Source: Lepiota brunneoincarnata (taxonomy: Eukaryota; Basidiomycota; Agaricomycetes; Agaricales; Agaricaceae). From it: a DNA stretch of 64,000 nt. The position numbers and the translations under genes are program-made. This document shows, one piece after another, positions 37,868-51,354 of this stretch (positions within the stretch are counted from its first letter, which is position 1; every line of letters begins with the position of its first letter). Location: NCBI GenBank assembly GCA_023014365.1, contig JAEBUN010000005.1, forward strand, positions 1,240,001 through 1,304,000. The letters are read 5' to 3'. Under the pieces are notes generated by a model that worked only from the letters and a program-made list of their open reading frames with translations, was not told where the DNA came from and searched no databases.

Positions 37868-39810
37868 ATGGACACCTTTGACAAGATAGAGGAGTACCTT
37901 GCATCTGTCGAGGAATACTTCTTTTCTTCCCTCTCTGCGGTCGGCCATGGCCTACCTGATGTCCACGAGGTTGCCAACCGTCTCTGGATTGACATATCGC
38001 GCTATGGTCCTCCATTTCCAGAGGTCCGCATTCCCAGCCTCGGAGACTTTCAGGTACCTCCGCCTCCACCTCCGCCTCCTTCGCCCCCGACAGCACATTG
38101 GCTCGGGAAATCGACAGACTGGGTCGCTGAGCACCCATGGAAGGCGATGGGAATTACTGCAAGTGCTATCGGTACAGGACTACTGGTTGGGTATGGTATT
38201 GCTCATACAAGACGGCGAGGATTACAGCGCCTGCGTACCCAACAAACCAAATCTGCAGAGCGTAGACAGGCGGTCGGTGAGTTGCCACGGTCAGTATACA
38301 TCTCGATATCGGGCCTCATCTCTTGTAGTTGTTCTCGGTGCTGACTCGCCATTCGGACTGCCTTTGGTCCTGGAATTGGAAAAGAGGGGGTATATTGTGA
38401 TTGCTAGTGTCGCTACTCCCGAGGCTGTTGAACCTTTGGAGCAGCAGACACAAGGATATGTCAGGGCATTAGTCCTGGACCCGCATGAGGTACGTACGAC
38501 GGACACAGAATGCTTGCGTCACTATTCAACTCATAAATGCCCTATAGCCACTCTCGATTCCTGCCTTCTTGAGGTCTCTGACCGCCACCCTGTCTCGCAA
38601 GTTCCCTATCAACGCTCCGGGAGACCCTTACGCTTCCCTTTCCTCGCACTCATACATCCACTCCGTCATCTCCCTCCTGACCCTCCCTCGGAGCTCAACC
38701 AACTCCCTTGCACCACTTGAACATGTGTCTTTGTCGGAGACATATCTCCCGTACTTGACCGCGACGCACATAACGCCTTTACACGTCATCCAAGCACTCT
38801 TGCCACTCTTACGTTCTGGTCCGGCAGCCATCAGCCGTGATAAGGGAAAAAGAACGGTTGTGGTGTGTTTACCTGCGACGGATGCCCGGGTAGGTCTTCC
38901 GTTTGCGGGAGTGAGATCTATGAGTGCTGCGAGTATGTTGAGGGGTGTTGAGGTACTTCGAAGGGAGATTAGTGCTGCTGCGGCGATGGGCAAATCTGAA
39001 TCAACGAAGAATGTGAAGATGGTGGTTGTCGATGTTGGCACCTTCAATGTTGGAGGTGCGGGCGCGGGCGCGAGCGAGGTACAGGTCGAGAGTGTGTATA
39101 AGGCAATGGAAGGGTGGACTGCATCGGAGAAGGTGACATATGGTCCGGCGTTTGTGAGTGCATTGCAGAGTACAGTGATCACTTCACCAGCTCCAAAATC
39201 GGCCTGGGAGACATTTGTTGCTGTATTCAAGGGCGCACACCGGTATGGTGTGCCGAGGAGACCTACGGATGTGTCGGTATTTGTGGACAATGTAGTGAAT
39301 GTTGTGGGTGATGGGGGGGACGGGTACTGGATCTGTGGGGTTCGTTTGAGTGTTGGGAGGGTCAAAAATTGGTTGAGGGGAGAGAGGTTTTCTGTCGGTG
39401 CTGGTGGTATGGTTATACCACTCAAACAGAAGCGAAGCTGACCAGGGTTTGTAGCTCATACGTATCAATTCGCTTCATATTTGCCTGGTGTCCTACTGGA
39501 TAGCCTTCTCAACGTCCCTCATTTCCTGGTTGGGCTAAGGAATCGACTCCTGATGACCCAGCCATACATTCGACCCTCAAACCTGCCATCTTCTGCACCT
39601 GCATCGGACGCAGCTCAAGCCAAGGCTGCTTCTGTGGCAGTTAGTCGGGTCCAGCCTCATGGTGAATCCCACACGGTACCGTCCGAGCACGGTGGCCAGG
39701 GAGATGCATCGTCCGATTGCGATGTGGAGAGTATCTCTGGAGATAGCGGGGTCGATAGCAGCTGGGTCAGTTTGAATGGGAGCCAGGTTGACATTCGACC
39801 AGGCGCGTAA
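37868..39810 (+). CDS. DUF1776 family protein (SDR-like, single membrane segment)
   Basis: Fungal protein of the DUF1776 family, function unknown. Start 37868: MDTFDKIEEYLASVEEYFFSSL. An eight-proline run in VPPPPPPPPSPP is next, then a membrane segment AMGITASAIGTGLLVGYGIA (about 38150-38205) followed by Arg-rich sequence. After an intron comes a Rossmann-like start VVVLGADSPFGLPLVLELEKRGY, and a body with VVVCLPATDARVGLPFAGVRS. The apparent stop at 39441 lies in an intron: splicing 39404-39454 (51 bp, GTGGTA..TGTAG) joins FSVGA to AHTYQFASYLPGVLLDSLL, the usual DUF1776 C-terminus, and the true stop is at 39810. The tail is acidic and Ser-rich. Naming is by family recall. Confidence 0.8.
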
Positions 39811-39954
39811 ATAATTGAGTGTTGGACATGGCCTCGTTTCCATATGAGACATGCTTATTGGTTACCTCAGTATCTAGCCTATGTAGCAGAATTCTTCACG
39901 TTGTATTATGTTGCGATCAGGCTGAAGCTGTGCTTCCTGACCTTGAACCGCACC

Positions 39955-40620
39955 ATGGGTACGGGATTCCGGCTGACTATTGAGTATTCTAATGTTTGAC
40001 TAGGTATCTCACTCTGGATCGTGCCTCCGTGCAATACAGCAGGGGAATTAAAAAAGATCATGACCATCCGCCGAGAGAAACCGCACCCACCAGCCAGTTA
40101 CCCCCTATTCGAACCACACATTACATTGGCCTCAATCCCCTCCGAGCTCAATATTCCCCTAATCTCTCTTCGTGAATGTATACCTACTAACCAGCGTGCA
40201 TTTCAAGTCGAGTTCGAATCCCTAAAAGTGGGCGACCACTATTTCCGCTCGGTGTACATCGCCATTCGATTGTCGACAGCGCTGGACTCGGATTTGATAG
40301 GCCTACATCGAGAGGTGCATGAGAGACTGGGTGTGCAGCCGCAGACGCCAAATTTCCCGCATTTATCACTTGTATATGTGAGTGATGAGGATGCGAAGGG
40401 TGGGGAGCGGGGGGCATATTTCGAGGAGCTGGAAGAGAGAGAACTGGTGTTAAACGTACCTCCGAACCCGGAGGGGGGTAGGGAGACAGGAAGTGTCTGG
40501 TTGCGCGCCGGGTTGGATGGAGAGTGGATTGGTGGGTTTAAAGCTGAAGAGGTGTGGATTGTGATGTGTGAGGGGCCTGTTGAGAATTGGGAGATCCTGA
40601 GTAAAGTGATCCTGGCGTAA
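39955..40620 (+). CDS. CPD1: 2',3'-cyclic-nucleotide 3'-phosphodiesterase (CPD1-like, 2H family)
   Basis: Predicted to open ADP-ribose 1'',2''-cyclic phosphate, a by-product of tRNA splicing, and other 2',3'-cyclic phosphates. Exon 1 is only ATG G (39955-39958). A short intron leads to GISLWIVPPCNTAGELKKIM. The two HxT/HxS signature motifs of the 2H phosphoesterase fold are FEPHITLASI (about 40115) and FPHLSLVYV (about 40360). Length, about 200 residues, fits the family. It ends NWEILSKVILA. Only 32 bp separate its stop from the ATG of the downstream Nudix gene. Confidence 0.87.
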
Positions 40621-40652
40621 GAATAGTTCTCGCTCGTATTGTACCACCCACA

Positions 40653-41301
40653 ATGACGGACAGCACAACCACCATCGAGTCTACTTCCTCGTCTAGACCG
40701 CAAGCGACCAGTTTTTTCCAATTCTCAATGCGATAACTTCGTCCTCGCAGCGGGCGGTGTCCTCTTCAGACTTGCCCCTCCTTCTCCCCTGACCGTGTCA
40801 TCAGAGACGGCAGAAACCCTCCAGTTCTGCATCCTATACCACCCTAAATCCAACCAATGGGTTCTCCCAAAAGGCCGCAAAGATGTCAATGAACCTCTCG
40901 AATCGGCTGCCCTCCGCGAGGTATTTGAAGAAACGGGCTACCCATGCGAGCCCCTCCCATGTCCTATGTTCACCCGAGCGCCAAATCCCGAGGTCTACAC
41001 TGGCCTCAAGCCACATATCGAGCCTGCCTCCACCGAGCCTTTCACGATCACATTCAAGCAGCAGAGGGATGGCAGTATGAAGGTCATACATTGGTATCTC
41101 ATGCGTGTGGTTAGCAACTCTGCACCAAGGATGCAGGGGACACAGATGCCGAATGAACACTACGAGCCTCACTTTGTCAGTGCGAGGGAAGGAGTTCAGC
41201 AGTTGACGAAGCAGGAGTTTCGGAACGTCGCTAGGCAGGCTGTGGACCTCGTCGAGAATGCTATGACTATGTCTGACCTTGGGCCCGTACTCAATCCATA
41301 A
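40653..41301 (+). CDS. Nudix hydrolase (apparent one-base frame break near N-terminus)
   Basis: The Nudix box is complete: G-x5-E-x7-REVFEETGY, at about 40880-40945, preceded by WVLPKGR. The fold entry is NFVLAAGGVLFRLAPP. Substrate classes with this box include dinucleoside and inositol polyphosphates and ADP-ribose; the sequence does not decide. The only ATG (40653, MTDSTTTIESTSSS..) is in another frame: the protein reads on if one T is removed from the T6 run at 40712-40717. No intron can explain the shift. It ends MSDLGPVLNP. Convergent with GluRS, 89 bp apart. Confidence 0.85.
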
Positions 41302-41390
41302 AACCCGAGAATACAACAAAACAACCAGACATACGAAGACCATACTACGAAAGTTGCTATGCATTATAGATGTTCCCGACTTTGTACATT

Positions 41391-44070
41391 TTAGTGTCCA
41401 CCTCTGGGATGGCCTCCTCGCCGTATATCGACGTCACCTTTGTACATCGGCGTTGTTGGAGTAGTATCTGGGGCCCTAGCAGAGACAGACGTACTGGGCG
41501 TAGCCGTCACCTGGGGCGCAGCCTTGCTAGCAATTCCTGCGGCTCGTCCATCCGGAATCTTGAAAAACTCCTTCACACCATCTTTTTCGTTGTCGTAGAT
41601 ATAGTAGCCCTTCCGCTCAAACTGGATGATGTCACCCTTCTTCAGCCCTTGTATGTTGGCGTCGCCATATGCGACTTCCTTGAATTCTGTCACTGGAGTA
41701 ACAAAGTCTGCAACATTGTCATCCTCCTCGAGTTTCTTCTTTGTGATAAGGTAGTCAAAGTCGGTCAATGTCACTGTAGGAAGAGGTTGTTTTGTCGTGG
41801 GTGCAGCAAGCCATGTGATCTTCTTTTTGGTCTTGCGGAAGTCACCTTCGAGGTGGAGGTCCATCACAATGGAGGTGACCTTTGCCGGAGGCATCAACTT
41901 GTTTTTGACGGACAATAGCATTGCCCCAGTCCATCAGTGTGACCTAGGGCTATCGTTGAACCGCTAATACAGTGAGTGTACACATTCGCGTACCTCCTCT
42001 TGATCCTCAAACGAAACAGCATCCTCCTGCTCGACAATGATCTTGTTCGAGTAAACAGTCTGCTTCTCGCCGACATCGGGATTCTTCTTATGCTTGGGTA
42101 CTGTCCTCACCTCAGGTGCAATAGGACCGTTTTTCAGGGTAACGGCCACGCTACAGGGGGCGCCCCTCAGTATATGTACAATGGCGTTGTCGATGATCCT
42201 ACCTGTCGGCTTTGTGCACAGCCCAGTGCCGGGGTGCGACAGGATCGATAATTTTCTTGTTTAGAGTCCAAATTGAATCCCACTCGAGTGAAACGACAGC
42301 TTGTGACGGGCCCTGAGACAACATGAACTGTGTCAAGGCTTCGATTGTCATCCCGCGACGGCGGATTCCTAGAGATGCACTGAGAACTTGTTTCGCCGCA
42401 GAGGAGGGGTGGCATACCTCGGACGGTTGGGAATCGTGGATCATCCCATCCTCCGACGAGGCCTTGGTCAACGAACCAGTGCAATTTTCGCTTAGACAAA
42501 AGCGTATAGATGAAGTTCAAGCGACTAAACACAAGTCAGTGTGGTTGCATCACAGGGAGAAATAGTGACCTGAAGTCCCAGATGTTGACCGTACGGAGGC
42601 CAAGTGCGTCGAGCATCCATTGGTATTGGGGATTCCGATCACGGTACTCGTTAGTTCTCAAGGCGTGAGTAACGCCTTCGATAGAATCGACGACCGGGCA
42701 GGCAAAGTCGTAAGTGGGGTACACCTTCCACTTGCCGCTGGCACTTATATCAGAAGGCGCGCACGAAGTTAACAAGGGAAGCTTACCCAGTGCGATGATG
42801 GGGAAGGATATTACACCTGTAGATGACGGGGTCACGAAGTGCTTTGTTGGGATTATCGACGCTGATCTTGGCACGCAAGCACCATCGCAAACCCTCCTCA
42901 GAACTACCCGCCATATCAGCAAAATGTTTTAGGTTATCCTCAACGCTATCGTCGCGGTGTTTGGAAGCAATACCCTTCCCGCGCTCCTCCCGCATCTAAT
43001 GTCGAGATCAGATTGGGATATATCTAGAATCGATCTGCCCACCTGGGCTTGTTCAGTGTCGTCAGTATAAGCTTTTCCAGCTTTGATGAGCTGGATTGCA
43101 TAATTGTAGAGCGTGTCAAAGTAATCGGATGTATGAGTGACTTGGTCGCCGTGAATGTCGAGCAGTTTGAGATCCTCTAGGATAGTTTCTTCAAACTCGG
43201 TCTGCGAAGTAGTGAGTCAATAAGTAAGTTGTAGACGATTTCTGGGCTACCTTCTCCTTTGAGGGGTTCGTGTCGTCGAATCGGATAATTAGCTTGCCCT
43301 TGTACATTTTTGCAAAATACTGGTTTAGAATCGCAGCTTTTGTGTGGCCAATATGGAGGTAACCACTCGGTTCAGGAGGGAAGCGTGTCACGACTTGGCC
43401 TTCTTTGGCATGCTGGAGTCCAAGGGCAAATCCCGCAGCAGCCTTATTAGAGCGGGCCTTGTTAGCTCGAGCATTTACGAGTTCTCCGAGGATTGCCTGC
43501 GTCGAATTTAACGACTCCAGATGTGCAATCCAGCGCAAGAGATGCTGGAACGTGTTGTTCTTGAGAAGACCTATGATCTTAACATTGCCTGATTGGGAAA
43601 ACGATTAGATTAGGAATTAAGATATAAAAGTGGGATGATGTCAATCTGACCTTTGATAGCACCCCAAATAGCCCAATCGGATGCAGATATTTCGTGGCCT
43701 ACGAGGAATGTATGGTATGCAAGGTAGTTATCAAGGAGATCGAGTGCAGTATTGATTTCTGGGAGCGCTGTTGCGGTTTTGAGTGTTTTAGCGAGGGTGA
43801 AATATGCCGGAGTCTGGGAGGGGTGATAAGAGTAATGATAAGGTAGAGGACGCAATGAAAACGGACACGGGAGCTATCATCTGCCAGATTTGCCTCCTTT
43901 GCGATAGCCTGTACGATGTCATGTTCGTCTGTATGGATAGATCCGTCGAGGTCGAGGGTGATGCCAGAGGCCGTCTCGTCGAATGTGACGCCTGCCTTTC
44001 CAGTGTAAGCTGCGATGGTAACGACTGAAAAAGGGAAAGGAGCAAGTCTGGATGAGAGTTTTAGGGACAT
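41391..44070 (-). CDS. GUS1: Glutamyl-tRNA synthetase, cytosolic
   Basis: Class I synthetase charging tRNA-Glu in the cytosol. Start 44070 ([17 protein letters not shown]). There is an N-terminal GST-like domain ([25 protein letters not shown].., [13 protein letters not shown]). The catalytic core has [18 protein letters not shown] with the HIGH motif (about 43370), [40 protein letters not shown], and a KMSKS equivalent [11 protein letters not shown] (about 42490). Then come [16 protein letters not shown] and the beta-barrel anticodon domain, with TKKKITWLA and [13 protein letters not shown]. It ends with a Thr/Ser-Pro tail. One extra base at 41879-41880 (a G on this strand) breaks the frame: DASGK must continue as [14 protein letters not shown]. 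Confidence 0.93.
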
Positions 44071-44221
44071 TTCCCGTAGTTCTGGGTGGAGGAGAGAGAA
44101 TGGATTTCAGAGACCAGATGATTCGAGTCAGCACAGGTCACATGCAGTTTACTATTTTAACGCCTTCATTGAACATGCCGCCTTAATATTAGCCCTCGAA
44201 GTTTTCTAACCTCTACACACC

Positions 44222-46819
<2,598 letters not shown>

Positions 46820-47079
46820 AGCGAGTAGGCAATGGAATACGAATATAATTTCAGTTAGTGTGGCTGGCGAGAGGAGGTGAGCTCGGGTCGGTCGCACCTA
46901 CCTAGCTGTCGAGCTCGACCTTCTTAAGCCCATTAATCGATTTCAGCGTGCAGGCCTGGGAGGCCAAATGTTCTGAAAGCGCCGTGGCTGGCTTCAGGCG
47001 CTACAATTCCCATATGGGGAAGGTCGAGCTGGTCTGAATCTTGACCTGTTCGACAGCTCTCTGCAACCCACCACAACCT

Positions 47080-50000
47080 ATGCCTACGTCTCCAGGTGGC
47101 CGCTCTTCGCGATATGTCCACGACGCGTCCAATATGTCCGGCTCACGCACTCTCGGAGCCTCGTTGTCTACCAGTTCTCGGCCCTTTCTCAACATGATCA
47201 ACCCCATGACGTCGCGCAACCACCAAGGTTACACCCGTGCGGACCAGTCGCCTGTAGAAGAGGAGGATGACGAAGGCGATGAGGGCGTAGAGTCTGGGCG
47301 ACGGAGTCGAGGAAGCAGCTATAACACTGGCAAAGCGAATACCAAGGACAAAGGAGGGGGGGCGAGACACTTCCTGGGATGCAGGTGCTTCAAAGATGAA
47401 GCTCCTACAGCAGAACGCTCAAAAAGATGTAGAGGAGGACTCGGATGATGAGGTGCCGCAGAGTTTTATCATCGAGACACCGACCTCGAGGACTGCCGTT
47501 GCCGCTGCGGCGTTTAGCAAAGCCACTTCTGCTGCTGCAACTATGGAGGGCAAGGGAAAGGGAAAAGCCAGGACCTCGGATGCCAAGGTGAATCTTGGCC
47601 GAGGTCAACCTTTGCATTCTGGTGCCGGGAGGAGAGTGCCCCCTTCAGGACCTATATTACCCGTATCGGTTCGGGACAAAGTTATGAATACTCCTCCAAG
47701 ACCGTCTGAATTGGATGAGGGGGAACATCGGACGACTGGCTATGAGTCAGGTGCTTCGAATTCTGGGGAGAGTGGAGGCACCAGTGGCGGGGGACGGCGG
47801 ACCAAGGGCACGATGGGGGGACTGGATGCGTATGAACGTGCTTTATGGAATTGGGTGAATGTATACAATCTGGATGCATTTCTGCAAGAAGTATACTACT
47901 ACTATGAGGGAAAGGGGATCTACAGCATTGCGCTCGCGAGAGGGGCTAAATCTACTGTTGGTACTATTCTGCTGTCGATATTTTGAAGTCTCATGCTGAC
48001 GAGGGCGTTTTGAACAGGACAGTGGGTTTCGTTATTGGATTCTCGACTTTTTTGTTGGGATGCATTGATTATTCACGACTTCGACATGGAAGCGCAACGC
48101 GGCTATCTGAAGTTGTCGTCGACAAATGTGTGTCCAAGTGCGTAAACTATTTGTCTACCTCAAGTTGTATCATAACCCCTCTGTTACAGATTCTCTGGAC
48201 TGACATTTCTCTTCTTCCTTCTCTTCCTCGCATTTTACCTCTGGCAAATTATCTCCTTTGTCCTAGACATTCACCGACTCGTTGACATGTATGACTTTTA
48301 TACCTACCTTCTCAAGATACCCGATGTGAGTCACCAGAGCCAACCACCCCCCCACCTTCGTTCAGACTGATCCATTGGCACAGGCCGACATCCAAACCAT
48401 CTCCTGGCCAGAAGTCGTCCGGCGCATAGGTGCGATCCGAGAAGAAAATCCCATCACAGCCTTGTCGTCCAAAAGCAGAGGAGGCACAAACGATACCACC
48501 ACTGCCAAGCTCGACGCACATGACATTGCCAACAGGATCATGCGCCAGGAGAATTATCTTATTGCGATGTTCAATAAAGAGTTATTGGATCTACGCGTTC
48601 CACTGCCCCATGCTGCTCCAAAGGTTTGTGCCCGAAGGAAAAGGGCAAGGGCAAGGTGCTGACGCAGGCATTGGAGTGGAATCTACGGTTTTGTTTGATG
48701 GATTATTTGTTCGATCATCATGGGAGGGTGAGGAAGGTGTTTTTAAAGTCGAAGAATAGAGCCGCGCTTATTGAAGGGTGAGTGCCACTTGTGATTTCGC
48801 CCTGTGAATGGGGGTTGTTTAGGCGCGTCGCCAGGTTGCGCAAGAGGTTTATTTTCATGGGGATTTTAAACGCCATTTTCGCGCCATTCATTGTGTTGTA
48901 TTCAATCATGTATTCTTTTTTCCGATACTTCGAGGCGAGTGTTGGACTTTGTCCTGTTTGCGCGGACAGCTGACCTCTTGGATATAGGAGTATCACAAAG
49001 ATCCGTCGTCCATTGGTAGCCGGAGATACACCTCATTTGCTAAGTGGAAATTTCGGGAATTCAATGAATTGCCCCATTTCTTCGTACGGAGACTGGATGA
49101 GAGCTATCCCCTTGCGACTATATACATTGGGCAGTTTCCCAACGAGAAGATGTCTCTCATCATGAGGTAGACTTGGAAACAGCATATCTCTTCACCCTCA
49201 CTTACTCAACTCTGTCGAATAGGTTTGTGTCTTTTGTGGCAGGAGCTTTCGCCGCCGTGCTCGTCCTCGCGTCGGTGCTCGATCCAGACCTGGTGCTCAA
49301 GTTTGAAATCACGCCTCATAGGACCGTAGCGTTTTATGTGGCGATGTTTGGTGCTATCCTAGCTGTGGCTCGAGGGATGATCCCAGAGGAGAACAGGGTA
49401 TTCGATCCCGAGTTGCTGATGACGGAAGTGATTACCTACACGCATTATATGCCAGAGGAGTGGAAAGGGGAGCTACATAGCAAAAAGGTAACTATATAGC
49501 TTTAGTTGATTTGCAATCGGCTAAACTGGTCTTTGTGTGCAGGTTCACGAAGGATTTGGGGAGCTATTTGCCCTGAAAGTGCTCATTTTTTTACGAGAGC
49601 TGGTGTCGGTCGTACTCACGCCGTTTGTGTTATGGTTCTCACTGCCGGACTGTGCGCCTGCAATTATTGATTTTTTCCGCGAGTTTTCGGTGCACGTGGA
49701 TGGGAGGGGATATGTGTGTAGTTTTGCCGAGTTTAACTTTGAGAGGCATGGCAATGTCAAGGTGCGTGCTAAGGACCCCCTGGAGGGATCTTTGTTCACT
49801 GTGGGTGTTAGTTTGGTGCGCCGGGGGCAGCGAATAACAAGAAGATGATTTCGAATGAGGGCAAGATGGAAAAGAGTTTCTTGAACTTCAAGGTAAGGTG
49901 TGATGGACGGGTGTGAAACGCTCGACGATGCTCAAAAAGTACTTTGAACAGGCTGCTAATCCAGACTGGAACCCCAGTGATCCATCTGGTTCGCTCTACC

Positions 50001-50662
50001 TCAGCCGGATGGCAGATATCGCAGCTGTTGGGGGCGCATCCAGTGCATTGCCACTCCACCCACACAGTCTCACAAACCTCTATCGCCGACGACATTATCA
50101 GCAACAACAGTATCAGCATGAGCACGTACATTTTGCGCCAGCACCTCAACCGGTACTCTTGTCTTCGGCGTCGGGTCATTTGGGCGAGGAAGGTGCAGGG
50201 ATGGGCAAGTCGTTGGCGGAGAAGGCACAAGAGTACGATTGGGCGTTGAAGCAGAGCCAGAGTGTGGCTGCTGCGCGGAGAAGGGGGGCAGGTGGGAGTG
50301 TATTGTTGGGTGCTTCGACTAGTGGTGGTGGAGCGGGATCGGTGTATAGTGCTGCGCGGGCAGCAGAGTTGGCCAAAACGGTTGTTCTAGAGGATTCGCA
50401 AGCTGCTCCGACGCCGAAAGCGGAGAAGAATGGGGAAGATAAAGGGGAGGAGACCGGAGGTGACGATGAAGTGCTTGGAGGGAGTGGGTTGGGCCTAGGA
50501 GAGTCATATGTAGATGGGGCGAAGAGGGAGAGGGTGGGATATGGCGACGGGCATAACGGAGGGCACGATGGAGATGGTGAAGAGATCTTGGAGGATGAGG
50601 GGGTGTTGGCATTGCTTGCGCAGATATATGGGAGGAGGGATGGTGCAGTCAGAGGTATATGA
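47080..50662 (+). CDS. ATG9: Autophagy protein ATG9
   Basis: Multispanning membrane protein and lipid scramblase that supplies membrane to the forming autophagosome. Start 47080, with a Ser-rich and acidic N-terminus and [15 protein letters not shown]. The conserved core: [188 protein letters not shown]. The Gly/Glu/Asp-rich tail ends at 50662. Four one-base insertions are implied (47356-47362, 47942-47945, 48606-48609, 48639-48642). One intron (48935-48987) has a GC donor. Confidence 0.93.
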
Positions 50663-50707
50663 CATGTATTGTTCGGAGCCTTCTGTTTACATTCTTATAA
50701 TAAGCAA

Positions 50708-51314
50708 TTATAAGGACTTGTCGTCTTCGGCGAGGATGTCTTGTACACGCTTGACTTTACCGTCGTTTCCAGTGCCAGGGGCGATTTCGCGGTCGACGCG
50801 GGTGCCGATGCGGATGTCGGTGGCAATACGAGGTGCACCTTTGGCGTGCACAGCGACGTGGCAGTCGTGAATGGCTTGAGAGACGTTAGACCAAGGGCCC
50901 TCTAGAAGCGATGATGATGTCAATGATAGAGTAGGGCAGGAAGACATACCAAGGTTGGTGCCGTAGCCACTTTTGGGGAAAGAGTGAGGTTGGGTTGGCG
51001 GACAAGAAGGGGCAGCTTACTGCATCTGAGGATAAAAGTCAGGAAATAACATTAAGAAAACAGATGATGGGACAACCTTGAAGGTGACATCGGATTTCTC
51101 AAGGACGCGTTGACATTCGGCGATGTATTCAGCGACCTGATAACAGGAGGGAAATGTCAGGCACTACAGGTGTGCACAAGGGGGTTTTGAACCGACAGAA
51201 GGCTCGCCGGTGCCGATGGGGATAATGCAAAAGTCTGGGTGGGTTTGTCAGAGGGTGGCGTTGGGGGAAGGGGAGGAGAGAGAACTTGCCAGCGACTGCG
51301 TAGAGGTCAGGCAT
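50708..51314 (-). CDS. ECM15: ECM15-like UPF0045 (MTH1187/YkoF-type) small protein
   Basis: Small cytosolic protein of the UPF0045 family; bacterial relatives bind thiamine-like molecules. Exon 1 (51314-51290) reads MPDLYAVA. The first intron (51289-51235) begins GCAAGT, a GC donor, and joins to DFCIIPIGTGEPSVAEYIAE. Then come CQRVLEKSDVTFK, a YGTNLEGPWSNV-type block (about 50990-50890), HDCHVAVHAKGAPRIATDIRIGTR and KVKRVQDIL. About 105 residues, the family's normal size. The ATG is only 40 bp from the divergent IRS4-like start. Confidence 0.82.
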
Positions 51315-51354
51315 ATAACAAGGGCGCGGAGTTTGAAAAGGGGGAGGAGAGTAG

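Noticed and set aside
38628..39425. 265-residue minus-strand frame opposite the DUF1776 gene
   Set aside because: The plus strand carries the family sequence; the minus frame is low-complexity Thr/Pro/Ser shadow.
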